Source: Aquirufa lenticrescens
GTDB taxonomy: Bacteria; Bacteroidota; Bacteroidia; Cytophagales; Spirosomataceae
Assembly (NCBI RefSeq): GCF_019916085.1
Contig: NZ_CP049834.1
Coordinates: forward strand, 1,286,501-1,350,500
Length of the DNA stretch: 64,000 nucleotides
Reading direction: 5' to 3'
Part shown: positions 51,077 through 61,212 of the stretch, one piece after another
How positions within the stretch are numbered: position 1 is the first letter of the stretch
Layout: every line of letters begins with the position of its first letter
Position numbers and translations under genes: made by a program
Notes under the pieces: model-generated
What the model was told of the DNA's origin: nothing
The model's database searches: none
The model's input: only the letters and a program-made list of their open reading frames with translations

Positions 51077-53815
51077 ATGAAAAAATTAGCCCTTTTATCT
51101 TTGGCAGGGATGCTGACGCTTGCTGTTTTGGCCTCCTTTCATTCTACCTCTTCTCGTATTACTACAGTAGATACGTTGAAAATTCCGGATGGGGTAGATC
51201 CGAATGATGAGAACTGGAAAGGGATTGATTTATCGCCCAAGGCGCCGGTGCAACCCTTGACCATCGATGAGCAGTTGAAGAAGTTTTTACTTCCTGCCGG
51301 CTATCAAATGCAGCCTGTTTTAGCGGAGCCACAGATTCAGCAGCCTGCGGAAATTGTGTTTGATGGGAATGGGCGGATGTATGTTTTGGAGTTAAGGTCG
51401 TACATGTTAGATGCAGATTCCAAAAACGAATTAGAACCCACCAGCCGTATTTCTCGCTGGGAAGACAAAAATAATGACGGGATTTACGAGACGGGAACAG
51501 CCTTCGTGGATGGCTTAATCTTCCCGCGTTTCGTCTTGCCTTATGGCAAAAACAGTATTTTGACGATGGAGTCCGATCAAGATAATATCTATAAATACAC
51601 CGACACGAACGGCGACGGTAAGGCCGATAAAAAGGAGTTTTTCACAAACAAATACGGACGTTCTGGTAACGTCGAGCACCAGCAAGCCTTCTTATTTTAC
51701 GGGATGGACAATTGGCTTTACTCTACCTATAATGCTTTCCGTATCCGAGAAACGCCTAGCGGAATAATCCGCGAAAAAACGGGCGCAAACCGTGCCCAAT
51801 GGGGAATCACCCAAGACGATGATGGAAAATTATACTTTCAAGGCGGCGCTTCTGGCGTTCCATCTCACTTCCAATTCCCGATTCAATACGGAAATTTCGA
51901 AGTTCCTAATGAACTAGCTCCCGGTTTTGTGGTCCCTTATGGCGCGGCGGTTAAAGTGTCGGATATGCAAGGTGGAATGGATGAAATTCGCCAGCCAGAT
52001 GGATCGCTAAATCGCGTAACCGGATCTGCCGGAAATGATATTTTCCGTGGCGATCGCCTTCCTTCTTCCTTACGCGGTCAGCTTTTTTATGGTGAGCCGG
52101 TGGCTCGTATTGTCCGCCAAATTAACCCCGTGAAAAAAGAGGGTTTGACAACATTGCACAATGTGTTTCAGGATCAAAAATCAGAATTTATTCGCTCCAC
52201 CGATCCTTTGTTCCGCCCTATCGATATGGCCACTGCTCCAGATGGAACGATGTATATCGTAGATATGTACCACGGGATTATTCAGGAGGGACAATGGACG
52301 CCTAAGGGATCTTACTTGAGGATGAAAATTGAGCAATATAAATTAGATAAAGTGGTGGGCTTGGGACGTATTTGGCGCGTTAGTCATGAGGGCTTCAAGC
52401 GCGACACGAAACAACCGCGAATGTACGATGATAAATCCGCTACTTTGGTGACCTATTTAAATCACCCGAATGGCTGGTGGCAAGATATGGCGCAGCAAGT
52501 GTTAGTACAACGCAATGATAAATCGGTGGTGCCAGCTTTGACGGCAATGGCCTTAAAGGGGACGAATGTAAATGGTCGAATTCACGCGATTTGGACTTTA
52601 GAAGGCTTAGGAGCATTAAAAGTTTCCACGGTTACTAAGCTTGCGAGTGATGCAAATCCGCGCATTAGAATCCAAGCATTAAAGGCTTCAGAAACCTTGT
52701 ACAAAGCAGGCGAAAAAGGGCTAGCAGATTTATACACTAAAGCCTTGAAAGACACGGATAATGAAGTGGTGATGCAGGCGATATTTACGCAGAAATTTTT
52801 GATGGTTCCTAATCACGAATCTTCCATCAAAACGACTTTAGTTTCCAATAAATCAGCTGGTGTGAAGTTGATAGGCGAGCAAATTATTACGCCACCTAAA
52901 TCACGTAATAATGGACCGTTTAATGCACCAGAATTAAGCAAAGAGCAAAAAGGAATTCTAGAGCGTGGCGAATTAGTATTCGCAGAATTATGTTCACAGT
53001 GCCATGGCAATGATGGAATGGGTAAGCCGATGGGAAATGGGAAGTTATTGGCGCCGGCTTTGGCTGGATCTTACCGCATTCAACAACACCCGGAATATGC
53101 CGTTCGCGTTCTATTGCACGGCTTAGAGGGTTCTATCGAAGGGAAAACCTATGCGGGGGGATTGATGCAATCCATGAAAGAGCAGTCTGATCAGTGGATT
53201 TCAGACGTGGTTTCGTATATCCGAAATGGCTTGTCGAACGATGCGTCCTTTGTGAGTCCTGCGCAGGTGGCGGCTATTCGGGCGAACACAAGCAAGCAGG
53301 CGGGGATGTATAAATTCGAGTCGTTAATGAAGCAGGTTCCAGTGGAATTTGTTCCGGACCAAAGCTGGAAATTCTATGCCTCCCACACCGCATCGACTCG
53401 GGTAGGGGGGAATGCCTCGCCTAAAAGTGCCTTCAATTACGAGGGCTGGTCGACAGGAAAAACGCAGGAGAAAGACATGGTTTTCCAAGTGGAATTCCCC
53501 GCTGAATTTACCTTCTCAGAATTCCACTTTACCTCTAATTCTGGATTTAAAAAAGGCCAACGACCGAAAGCAGGAGAAGCTCCTGAATACACGCACACCT
53601 ATCCGCGGAATATAACCGTGGAGGCTTCGACGAATGGATCAGATTGGAAGGTGGTTCAAGCGAACGTGAGAGGAAAGCAGGGCGACAACATCATCACGTT
53701 GCCAGCCACGCGTGCAAAGTTTATGCGCTTAAAATTAGCCGAAGGAGTCACGGCATCATCGGATGATGTAACTCCTTGGTCGATGCGATCGATGAAGATT
53801 TTTGGATTGAGGTAA
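51077..53815 (+). CDS. Large PVC-type heme c protein: propeller, HEAT-like repeats, cytochrome c and discoidin domains
   Basis: 912 residues. Signal peptide (to about 22), a membrane-bound-dehydrogenase-like beta-propeller (about 65-440) with calcium loops (DKNNDGIYETG, DTNGDGKADKKE), HEAT-like helices (about 455-590), a cytochrome c with CSQCH (639-643), and a C-terminal F5/8-type discoidin domain (about 760-912). Such proteins oxidise sugars or other substrates and pass electrons to a cytochrome chain. Substrate unknown. The carboxylesterase gene follows after 28 bases and is probably co-transcribed. Confidence 0.88.
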   Translation: MKKLALLSLAGMLTLAVLASFHSTSSRITTVDTLKIPDGVDPNDENWKGIDLSPKAPVQPLTIDEQLKKFLLPAGYQMQPVLAEPQIQQPAEIVFDGNGRMYVLELRSYMLDADSKNELEPTSRISRWEDKNNDGIYETGTAFVDGLIFPRFVLPYGKNSILTMESDQDNIYKYTDTNGDGKADKKEFFTNKYGRSGNVEHQQAFLFYGMDNWLYSTYNAFRIRETPSGIIREKTGANRAQWGITQDDDGKLYFQGGASGVPSHFQFPIQYGNFEVPNELAPGFVVPYGAAVKVSDMQGGMDEIRQPDGSLNRVTGSAGNDIFRGDRLPSSLRGQLFYGEPVARIVRQINPVKKEGLTTLHNVFQDQKSEFIRSTDPLFRPIDMATAPDGTMYIVDMYHGIIQEGQWTPKGSYLRMKIEQYKLDKVVGLGRIWRVSHEGFKRDTKQPRMYDDKSATLVTYLNHPNGWWQDMAQQVLVQRNDKSVVPALTAMALKGTNVNGRIHAIWTLEGLGALKVSTVTKLASDANPRIRIQALKASETLYKAGEKGLADLYTKALKDTDNEVVMQAIFTQKFLMVPNHESSIKTTLVSNKSAGVKLIGEQIITPPKSRNNGPFNAPELSKEQKGILERGELVFAELCSQCHGNDGMGKPMGNGKLLAPALAGSYRIQQHPEYAVRVLLHGLEGSIEGKTYAGGLMQSMKEQSDQWISDVVSYIRNGLSNDASFVSPAQVAAIRANTSKQAGMYKFESLMKQVPVEFVPDQSWKFYASHTASTRVGGNASPKSAFNYEGWSTGKTQEKDMVFQVEFPAEFTFSEFHFTSNSGFKKGQRPKAGEAPEYTHTYPRNITVEASTNGSDWKVVQANVRGKQGDNIITLPATRAKFMRLKLAEGVTASSDDVTPWSMRSMKIFGLR

Positions 53816-53843
53816 AAATTTTTAAACCTACTTAAGCTTATAT

Positions 53844-55487
53844 ATGAAATCAAATCGTAGAAATTTTATCCAATCGCTTGGATTAGGAGCTGCCACATTG
53901 AGTCTGGGTTCGAGCCCATTGAATTCGCCTAGTGCTGCTTCATCCAACGATGACCAGCTTCTTTTTGTCGGCGATAACATTGCGGTGGCAAATACCGAAT
54001 ATGGTAAAATACGGGGCTTTTTGCTGCGTGGAATTAATCAATTCTTGGGTATTCCTTATGGTGCTGATACTTCTGGCAAAAACCGATTCATGCCTCCGGT
54101 TAAACCTGAGCCCTGGAAAGATATAAAACCCACTGTTTGGTGGGGAAACACCGCTCCTCAAATTATGGAGAAGCGTTATGCAAATGCTTATGCCTCTTTC
54201 GTGGATCATTGGAATTACGATGATGTGTCAGAGGATTGTTTGAAATTAAATGTATGGACTCCTGCGATCGATTCAGGAAAGCGACCGGTAGTTGTGTGGT
54301 TACACGGGGGTGGATTTACGAATGGAAATGCTATCGAGCAAGATGGTTACCACGGGGAGAATTTGAGCCGTTTAGGCAACATCGTTTTCTGTTCGATTAA
54401 TCACCGTTTAGGACCTTTCGGGTATTCACATTTAAAGGCAGCCGGAGGTCATCCGCATTCAGGAAATGTGGGCAATTTAGATATGGTGGCTGCATTAGAA
54501 TGGGTGAAAAATAACATTGCGAATTTCGGGGGAGATCCGAATAACGTAACGATTATCGGCCAGTCTGGCGGTGGAGCTAAAGTGACTTCCTTACTGAATA
54601 TGCCAGCGGCAAAAGGATTGTTTCATAAAGCAGTGGCTTTGAGTGGAACTTCGTTGACCGGTGTAAACAAAGACTATGCGGAGAAGCTAGGCCTTAAGGT
54701 GATGGAAGAAGCGGGTTTGAAGCCAGGTGAAATCGATAAATTACAACAAATTCCGTGGAGAGAATACATTGACATCACGACTCGTGCAGTAGAAAAATTT
54801 GCCGAGGAAGCTAAGAAAATGAATATCTCACGTGGCGGATTTTCACCGGTAGCGGATGGGGTGACGATGAATGATCAACCGTTTTTCTCGGATCCGAATC
54901 ATTTCTCAGCGGACATTCCATTGATCATTAATACAACCTTCCATGAGGCTAGCCCTAGCCGCACTGATGCGAGTTTAGAAGAGATTACTTTAGCAGGCGT
55001 AGTGGAGAAAATCAAGCCACGTTTTGGTGCTGATGCGGGCAAAATTGTGGAGGCTTACAGCCAAAACTTCCCTAAGGCAAAACCAGTAGAAGTGTGGGCG
55101 ATGATCTTATCCAATAGAAAAGGAGCGATCGCTGCTGCGGATGCGAAAGTATCTCAACGCAAAGCGCCTGTTTACGTGTCTTGGTTTGGCTGGCAACCCC
55201 CACTATTTGATGGTAGAATGCGCGCGTTCCACTGTGATGACATCTGTTTTTGGTTCTATAATACCGATCTGATGCTAACACATACGGGAGGCGGTAAAAG
55301 ACCAAGAGCTTTATCAACTAAGATGGCCAAGTCTTTCTTGAACTTCATTAAAACAGGTAATCCGAATGGTGGAGGCCTCCCTAATTGGAAGCCCTACACC
55401 AAGGAAAATGGCGAAACGATGATTCTTGATGATGCTTGCGCACTCTTGAATAATCCAGATGCCATGGCAAGGAAAGCCTTAGGTTAA
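53844..55487 (+). CDS. Tat-exported type-B carboxylesterase
   Basis: 547 residues. Signal with NRRNFIQSLGLGAATLSL (twin Arg plus hydrophobic core), then an alpha/beta-hydrolase of the carboxylesterase/lipase family: FLGIPYG, EDCLKLNVWTP, oxyanion VVVWLHGGGF and nucleophile elbow GQSGGGAKV with Ser241. The usual GESAGG is GQSGGG here. It would cleave ester bonds in the periplasm, for example acetyl or feruloyl esters of plant glycans. It shares a 4-base TTAA with the convergent rhamnosidase stop. Confidence 0.92.
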   Translation: MKSNRRNFIQSLGLGAATLSLGSSPLNSPSAASSNDDQLLFVGDNIAVANTEYGKIRGFLLRGINQFLGIPYGADTSGKNRFMPPVKPEPWKDIKPTVWWGNTAPQIMEKRYANAYASFVDHWNYDDVSEDCLKLNVWTPAIDSGKRPVVVWLHGGGFTNGNAIEQDGYHGENLSRLGNIVFCSINHRLGPFGYSHLKAAGGHPHSGNVGNLDMVAALEWVKNNIANFGGDPNNVTIIGQSGGGAKVTSLLNMPAAKGLFHKAVALSGTSLTGVNKDYAEKLGLKVMEEAGLKPGEIDKLQQIPWREYIDITTRAVEKFAEEAKKMNISRGGFSPVADGVTMNDQPFFSDPNHFSADIPLIINTTFHEASPSRTDASLEEITLAGVVEKIKPRFGADAGKIVEAYSQNFPKAKPVEVWAMILSNRKGAIAAADAKVSQRKAPVYVSWFGWQPPLFDGRMRAFHCDDICFWFYNTDLMLTHTGGGKRPRALSTKMAKSFLNFIKTGNPNGGGLPNWKPYTKENGETMILDDACALLNNPDAMARKALG

Positions 55488-58400
55488 TTTTCTTCCACTA
55501 CAAATTCATACACACCAGCGCCCAGTTCGAAACTTATTCGATCGGCGTTGGTGTTTGTTTTCACTGCCACATTCACAATTTTGCCCTTAGGTAGTTTCAC
55601 CTGAGCTGACGTATTCGCCGGTATAGAGAAACGATAAGTTGTTTTATTTCCTTGCCTCGACCACTTACTTTTGATGTTACCGTACATGGTTTCTACATTC
55701 CCTTTAGCATACGAAATCTTACCCGTAGGATCTGGCGTAGGCTGCAAAATGAAATGTTGGTAACCAGGGCTTTCTGGATCACGTTGAATCCCTAACGAAT
55801 GCGTGTACATCCAAGCCGCCACGGCACCGAAGGAATAGTGGTTGAAGGAGTTCATACTGTTGTTCCCTCCGAAGCCATTTTCAATCGTATACGAATTTAA
55901 TCTTTCCCAAATACTCGTCGCCCCATTCGCCACCGAATACAACCAGGAAGGGTAGGTTTTCGTCGTCAATAATCCGTAGGCGATGTCGTGTTTCCCATTT
56001 GCTGAAAGGGCCTCGGAAATAGAGGCAGTCCCGATGAATCCTGTCATCAAGGAATAGGGTGGACGGGCTTCGCCTTGATCGTCTTTATTCGAACGGGTGA
56101 TGGTTTCGACTAAATGTGCCAGCGCGTGAGGGGCATTAGTTGCGTTGAAGACGTTTAATGCCAAAGGAATCGCGTAAGACGCTTGCGTGTCCATTAATTG
56201 ACCTTTATCCGATGCTTCCGGCGCAGCATTCGCATTTGGCGGTCCCATGAAGCCTGTTTTTACGCCAGATTTAATGGTTTTAAAGGAGGTTTTGTCTACG
56301 TAAATTTCATTGAAGGCGATTTTTTTGGCTTCGCTTTGGGTTAGATACGCATCCGCTTCTGCCGTGAAACCTAATACGCGTGCCACCTTCGAAACAATCG
56401 CTAAATCTGCTGCTTGGTAGGCCATCCAAAACAAGGTATTGTCATTCTTATTTCCCTCTGGACTTAACCAGTCGCCTAGTGGTCCTTCGTTCAAAATGCC
56501 GTCTTTCACTTTCGTATCTAGGAAAGTCATATAGCGTTTCATCGCCGGATAATGTTCCGCCAGCATCGCTTTGTCGCCATATTGCAAGTACGTTTCCCAC
56601 GGAATCACTATACCCGCACTGCCCCATAAGGTTCCACCAAATCCTCCGCCCATCGGCGCCACATCTGTGAATCGGCCGTCGGCACGCTGCACATCCCGCA
56701 TGCCTAGTAAGTGGCGGCGCATGAAGTTGTTCACTGGCGCCATCATCGTGGCAGTTTTGGAGAACACATTAATGTCACCGCTCCAGCCCATTCGCTCGTT
56801 TCTCGCGGGGGTGTCTGTAGGAATCGAAAGGAAATTAGAACGCATCGACCAGGTGATGTTGGACCACAATTTGTTCACCATCGGGTCCGAAGTTTCGTAA
56901 GAGGAACTGATGTTTTTCACGGAGGAAAGCACGATGCCTGCCACTTGAGGCAACTCCGGGGCTTGTTCGATTCCCGTAATTTCGAGGTAGCGGTAGCCAT
57001 GGAATGTAAAACGGGGTTGAATGTATTCGTCTCCACCTTTTAAAATGTGGATATCTTGTGCCAAAGCCGCTCGGATATTCTCGAGCATGATCATTCCTTT
57101 TTGGCCGGCATATTCGGCTAAATCGGGGTATAAAACTTCCGCAAAACGCATCGTGATGACCTGGCCAGGCTTTCCGTTTTTGATAAAGATTTTAGGAAAT
57201 CCGACCATGTTTTGGCCCATATCATAGACAAAAACCCCTTTTCTAGGCTCTGCGATAGATTTTGCCTGTAACACTTGCTGCACCGTCACGCGATCATCCA
57301 AGTGATTCACGAGTTTCATTCCTTGGTAATCCAGGGCGAAACTCGTCCCCTCTAAGCCGATTTTTGCAGCCGGCTTCCAGTTATTATCATTGAAATGAGT
57401 CGCTGACCAACCTTCGATATCAGCGTTTTTTCGCGCATCAAAGACCTCGCCTTGGAAGAAACTTCCCACGCGGATGGGTCCATCTATGAATGATTTCCAG
57501 GTGTTTGGATTCGTCTGAATGATTTGCTCTGTGCCGTCTGTGTAGCGAATTTCGAGCGTGGCTAACAGCGATTGACGATCGCCAAAATAGTTCCAACTAT
57601 CGCCACTGTAGGTAATATTTCCGCTCCACCAGCCTTCGCTTAACCACGCTCCCCAGGCATTTTTGCCTTTGTTTAGTAATGAAGTCACATCAAAAATCTG
57701 GTAGGTATGCGTCTTGTTGTATTGCGTCAAACCCGGATTAAAGAACTCGTCACCCACGCGTTTGCCGTTTAGAAATAACTCATAAATACCACGTGCTGTG
57801 GCATAAATGCGGGCACTTTTAATGGTTTTACCAGTAGCAGCTGTAAATTCCGTGCGCAACATCGGTGCTGCATTTCGGCTCGGATTAGCGACACTAAATT
57901 TCCCAGAAACGTTAAAAGCCTTGCCATCAAAGGGTACACCTTTCCACAATCCAGGGTTCTGCTCAGCTTCGAATAAGGGATTCGATGGAAGTCTAAAATT
58001 TCGGATGATTACATCGGAGAAACGGGCGGATTCTCCTTCATTAGTCGAAAATCCAATTTCCGAAAGCATAGGGAAGCTGATAAAATTATTTCCAGCACCT
58101 ATCGGATTTAAGTTCACCCCGGTAGCCGCATACGGACTCGCATTCTTAGGAGTCGGATTGATTTTATGCTCCTTATCCACCTTGTCAATATAGAAATCAA
58201 ACACCCCAAAATTGCATTCCGCAAATACGGTATGTTTTTGAGATTGATTCGCTGCGTTGATGATGGCTAAAGGAATTTTAAAGCTTTTAAATGCCTGATC
58301 TGCCCGGTCTTTTTTATCGTATCCCACGCGATAAATTTGTAAAAGTGCTTGTCCAGAATCCGACTTTGATAGCTCTGAAATATCTAATTCCAGCTTGATA

Positions 58401-58984
58401 TAGGATTGATTAGGACCACTAGCCACATCCTGAATATTCAGATTGCGATTTTGTAATCGGGGATCATTTGCCCCTAAAATAAAGCTCGCCTTCGTGCCTT
58501 GATTGATTTGGACATCGTATTGAAATTTATAAACCGAAAGGTAATGGGTATAGAAATTCAAGTCATTGGATCCGATCCAATCTGCCCCTTTCCAAGCGTC
58601 GAGCGAAGGGTTCATTAGACCCGTTTCGAAATGGGAAAACGACGTCGATTTCTTGTTCGCAGAATCCCAAACCTCCAGCGTCCACCGGTACCCCGTTTTC
58701 GCTTGTAGGGCTTCCCCGGCATATTGAATGCCTATTGAGATGTCTGTGTTTTGCTTTTTGGAATCCCAAACAGTCTGGCCAGATTCTGTCTGTACGACGA
58801 TTCGATAGGCGCTTTGTTTTGCATTGCGAACAGTCGAATTCATCTGCCACGAAAAGCGCGGATGTGCTTCATCAAGCCCGAGTGGAGCCTTTTGGTATTC
58901 GACTTGTAAGTTTTGTAGGGAGAACTGCGCTTGTGCTCCTAAAGAGACTAAAAAAAACAGGGATGCTAGGATCGACTTTTTCAT
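55484..58984 (-). CDS. Exported alpha-L-rhamnosidase, GH78
   Basis: 1166 residues. Signal peptide (1-19), Fn3-like domain (LGLDEAHPRFSWQM onward), rhamnosidase N-terminal domain (ARGIYELFLNGKRVGDEFFNPGLT), the (alpha/alpha)6 catalytic domain and a C-terminal sandwich. The catalytic block near residues 720-735 reads TPARNERMGWSGD, matching the GH78 D-x-x-x-R-x-E-R-x-G-W-x-G-D pattern. An extra segment of roughly 200 residues (about 135-345) interrupts the N-terminal part and resembles a laminin-G/jelly-roll module. It removes terminal rhamnose from pectin or other glycans. Start context CAACCTATG. Confidence 0.94.
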   Translation of the reverse strand: MKKSILASLFFLVSLGAQAQFSLQNLQVEYQKAPLGLDEAHPRFSWQMNSTVRNAKQSAYRIVVQTESGQTVWDSKKQNTDISIGIQYAGEALQAKTGYRWTLEVWDSANKKSTSFSHFETGLMNPSLDAWKGADWIGSNDLNFYTHYLSVYKFQYDVQINQGTKASFILGANDPRLQNRNLNIQDVASGPNQSYIKLELDISELSKSDSGQALLQIYRVGYDKKDRADQAFKSFKIPLAIINAANQSQKHTVFAECNFGVFDFYIDKVDKEHKINPTPKNASPYAATGVNLNPIGAGNNFISFPMLSEIGFSTNEGESARFSDVIIRNFRLPSNPLFEAEQNPGLWKGVPFDGKAFNVSGKFSVANPSRNAAPMLRTEFTAATGKTIKSARIYATARGIYELFLNGKRVGDEFFNPGLTQYNKTHTYQIFDVTSLLNKGKNAWGAWLSEGWWSGNITYSGDSWNYFGDRQSLLATLEIRYTDGTEQIIQTNPNTWKSFIDGPIRVGSFFQGEVFDARKNADIEGWSATHFNDNNWKPAAKIGLEGTSFALDYQGMKLVNHLDDRVTVQQVLQAKSIAEPRKGVFVYDMGQNMVGFPKIFIKNGKPGQVITMRFAEVLYPDLAEYAGQKGMIMLENIRAALAQDIHILKGGDEYIQPRFTFHGYRYLEITGIEQAPELPQVAGIVLSSVKNISSSYETSDPMVNKLWSNITWSMRSNFLSIPTDTPARNERMGWSGDINVFSKTATMMAPVNNFMRRHLLGMRDVQRADGRFTDVAPMGGGFGGTLWGSAGIVIPWETYLQYGDKAMLAEHYPAMKRYMTFLDTKVKDGILNEGPLGDWLSPEGNKNDNTLFWMAYQAADLAIVSKVARVLGFTAEADAYLTQSEAKKIAFNEIYVDKTSFKTIKSGVKTGFMGPPNANAAPEASDKGQLMDTQASYAIPLALNVFNATNAPHALAHLVETITRSNKDDQGEARPPYSLMTGFIGTASISEALSANGKHDIAYGLLTTKTYPSWLYSVANGATSIWERLNSYTIENGFGGNNSMNSFNHYSFGAVAAWMYTHSLGIQRDPESPGYQHFILQPTPDPTGKISYAKGNVETMYGNIKSKWSRQGNKTTYRFSIPANTSAQVKLPKGKIVNVAVKTNTNADRISFELGAGVYEFVVEEN

Positions 58985-59091
58985 AGGTTGTAGGTTTCAT
59001 TCGAATGTACGAAAAGAAACGCAAGCCGGTGTCCTAGGGGAGAGTAGGATGGTAGAATATTTTTATTACCTTGCCGTAAAATAAATCCTAT

Positions 59092-59547
59092 ATGAGCAAA
59101 TTAACACTCAGTTTCATCTCGTTATTTGTGTTCGCGTTTAGCGCGTTTGCACAACCTAAAACAGAGCTAATTCAAGCGCGTATCATCAACGGAAATTGTA
59201 AAGTCAATTATTCAAAAGTAACCTCAGACGATGGAAAAGAACACTTTGAGGTGACTCTGGCCTTTATGAGCACTCGAGATCTTTGGTTTACATTAACTCT
59301 AGATACACCAGAAAAATTCCGCCGTTTTAATAATGATTTATTGAATAGAACACGGGAGACGACTAATGAAGATAAGTCAGCTTATTATAGTGAGACTCGC
59401 AAAGATTATTACATCTCGAAAGACGAGAAAACGGACAACATTTCTATCATGTTGTTAGCGAATCAAGAACGTTGGATTTTGATGAAAGAGGCAGCGAAAG
59501 AATTATCGCTGTATGTAAACACCATCCCGTACGGGAAAATGAAGTAA
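59092..59547 (+). CDS. Small exported protein of unknown function
   Basis: 151 residues with signal peptide (ends FAQ near residue 19). The mature chain is strand-rich in the first half (RIINGNCKVNYSKV) and helix-rich later (NDLLNRTRETTNEDKSAYYSE). No domain is recognised. Divergent from the rhamnosidase. The hairpin after the gene carries its U tract on the opposite strand and serves the next gene. Confidence 0.75.
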   Translation: MSKLTLSFISLFVFAFSAFAQPKTELIQARIINGNCKVNYSKVTSDDGKEHFEVTLAFMSTRDLWFTLTLDTPEKFRRFNNDLLNRTRETTNEDKSAYYSETRKDYYISKDEKTDNISIMLLANQERWILMKEAAKELSLYVNTIPYGKMK

Positions 59548-59553
59548 AAAAAA

Positions 59554-59578
59554 GTGCAGCGTCCGCAGGACGCTGCAC
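59554..59578 (-). terminator. Terminator of the NTF2-like lipoprotein gene
   Basis: GTGCAGCGTCC / GGACGCTGCAC, a perfect 11-bp stem with a 3-base loop; the eight-base T run follows on the minus strand. It is placed just after the small + strand gene but is oriented for the - strand gene. Confidence 0.85.
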
Positions 59579-59586
59579 CAAATCAA

Positions 59587-60096
59587 TTATTTCATAATTT
59601 CAGCCATCGCTGCTCTATCGTACAATGACCACTCTTCTACTAGTTTGCCATCTTTGATTGCATCTACTGTGTGGATGAATGTTTTAGCAGTCTTATCTCC
59701 CTTTGTAAGGATCAGAGTCATGTAACCACTTACGTAGTTTGTGATTCCTTTTTCGTTCGCTTTGTCATATTGACTTTCCCAAACTGGACCCAATTCTACT
59801 TTTACTGTAATGCCTTTATCCGCAAATGCTTTGAACATCGCCATGTTTGCGTCTAATGTCATAGAATCTAAGTTGTCGTGAAAAACAACATCTGGAGCAT
59901 ACGTTGATCTGTAGGCAGCTGTGTCTCCTGACTCAATTGCCTTAAGTGATTTTTTAAATAGATCCGTGTTAGCAGTGCTGTCAAACGTGATACCATTTTG
60001 ACCCGGCACTCTAGCTGAATCTGCTGCGCCTTCTTCTTTTTTAGAACAAGCGAAAATGCTTCCCGCTAGAACGAATAATAGAATGATTTTTTTCAT
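59587..60096 (-). CDS. NTF2/SnoaL-like lipoprotein
   Basis: 169 residues with a lipoprotein signal (SIFAC at 13-17, Cys17 lipidated; Ser18 next). The mature domain (about 45-165) has the NTF2-like cone fold: FKKSLKAIESGDTAAYRSTYAPDVVFHD, TFIHTVDAIKDGKLVEEWSLYD. SnoaL-like domains bind or isomerise small molecules; no active-site assignment is possible. Single gene with its own terminator. Confidence 0.9.
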   Translation of the reverse strand: MKKIILLFVLAGSIFACSKKEEGAADSARVPGQNGITFDSTANTDLFKKSLKAIESGDTAAYRSTYAPDVVFHDNLDSMTLDANMAMFKAFADKGITVKVELGPVWESQYDKANEKGITNYVSGYMTLILTKGDKTAKTFIHTVDAIKDGKLVEEWSLYDRAAMAEIMK

Positions 60097-60175
60097 TTCT
60101 TTGGTTTTTAAAGGGTTAATAATTTTGCCAAAGAAAGTGGATTATTAAAACACCCGCTCAGGGTAAGGAGTCGCT

Positions 60176-60204
60176 TTTGTTCCGTTTACGGATTTGGGAA
60201 CAAA
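60176..60204. terminator. Hairpin after the DUF1835 gene
   Basis: TTTGTTCC (60176-60183) / GGAACAAA (60197-60204), an 8-bp stem beside the DUF1835 stop. There is no convincing T run in the reading direction, so its role as terminator is uncertain. Confidence 0.4.
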
Positions 60205-60206
60205 TT

Positions 60207-60824
60207 CTATTTTTCAATCCGGGCCGCTTGCTCCCCCGTTAAGCCCCATCGGGACCTCACCACCGATGAATTTTGCCAACTTCCGTAATCATTAAGGTGT
60301 TTTGATAAGAAGGGTAATAACACGTGATCTGGGAGTCCGTTCTTTTTTCCTAGACGATTCCAAAGGAAATACATAAAGTGTAAATCACTTGATCCAATCT
60401 TTTTTCGTTGAGAAAAAGCCTGCTTTAATTCAGTCTGGCTATGCCCATCGAATCCTCGCCAAATCCGAAACCTCGGCTCGCGAAGTGGCCGAACGAGAAA
60501 GAGTTTTAGTGTTTTATTTTGACTTAATAATTGAATAATAAACAGCAGATTTACGAAACAAAATAGGTCATAATCGAACCACAAATTGACCTCTGAATGG
60601 TCAGGGATTTGTTGCATTTTTTCAATTTCCGTAACCGTTTTTTGGGCGTACTCTTCCTGCGAAATGGTATAGGTTTTTTCTAAATAGAGGGCTCTTTGGC
60701 GAAAAAATGCCTCAAGGGATGCCGCCCCAAGCGGCCCCTCTATCAGCATTTCTCGCATAATAATTGGGTTTTCTGCTTGCAAAGTTGATTGCAGGCAATC
60801 CCCATTTAAAATGTGCACTTTCAT
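60207..60824 (-). CDS. DUF1835-type protein
   Basis: 205 residues opening VHILNGDCLQSTLQ, with NLWFDYDLFCFVNLLFIIQLL in the middle; these match DUF1835, a nucleotide-binding-like domain of unknown role. It begins at the base after the Dabb gene stop, so it ends the leftward operon of transporter, aminotransferase, monooxygenase and Dabb protein. Functional connection to them is unproven. Confidence 0.82.
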   Translation of the reverse strand: MKVHILNGDCLQSTLQAENPIIMREMLIEGPLGAASLEAFFRQRALYLEKTYTISQEEYAQKTVTEIEKMQQIPDHSEVNLWFDYDLFCFVNLLFIIQLLSQNKTLKLFLVRPLREPRFRIWRGFDGHSQTELKQAFSQRKKIGSSDLHFMYFLWNRLGKKNGLPDHVLLPFLSKHLNDYGSWQNSSVVRSRWGLTGEQAARIEK

Positions 60825-61208
60825 CTATGCATCCACCGAATCATACACGATGACCTTCTTCCATAAATGTGCATAATTCTTCACGAAATCGACGTGGATC
60901 GGATGATCTTGGTAGACTTTTTGGCCTGCTTCATCATCGAAGAACATCAATTCTGACACATCCCAACTCGTGTCCACCACCTCGCGTTTTTCGGTAGAGG
61001 CTAAGGTTCCGATATGGATTTCCTTGATCGTAGGGATGCCTTTCAGTGCCTTCAATCCTTTGATTAATTGCTGCTTATCCTCCTCAGAATTCGGATTATT
61101 TAGCCAAAAAAATACGTGGTGTAATAAGGGTTTCTTTGCAGCTGCTTTAGCTGTTGTTCCTGTGCTCGCTAGTAAGCCCGCAGAGGCAAGAAAGTGACGT
61201 CTTTTCAT
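60825..61208 (-). CDS. Exported Dabb (stress-responsive A/B barrel) protein
   Basis: 127 residues. A Tat-like signal (KRRHFLASAGLLAS) precedes a Dabb domain (about 27-125): LLHHVFFWLNNPNSEEDKQQ, HVDFVKNYAHLWKKVIVYD. Dabb domains dimerise and include polyketide cyclases and stress proteins; catalytic His placement is not diagnostic here. Located 4 bases after the monooxygenase gene. Confidence 0.9.
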   Translation of the reverse strand: MKRRHFLASAGLLASTGTTAKAAAKKPLLHHVFFWLNNPNSEEDKQQLIKGLKALKGIPTIKEIHIGTLASTEKREVVDTSWDVSELMFFDDEAGQKVYQDHPIHVDFVKNYAHLWKKVIVYDSVDA

Positions 61209-61212
61209 AGTT

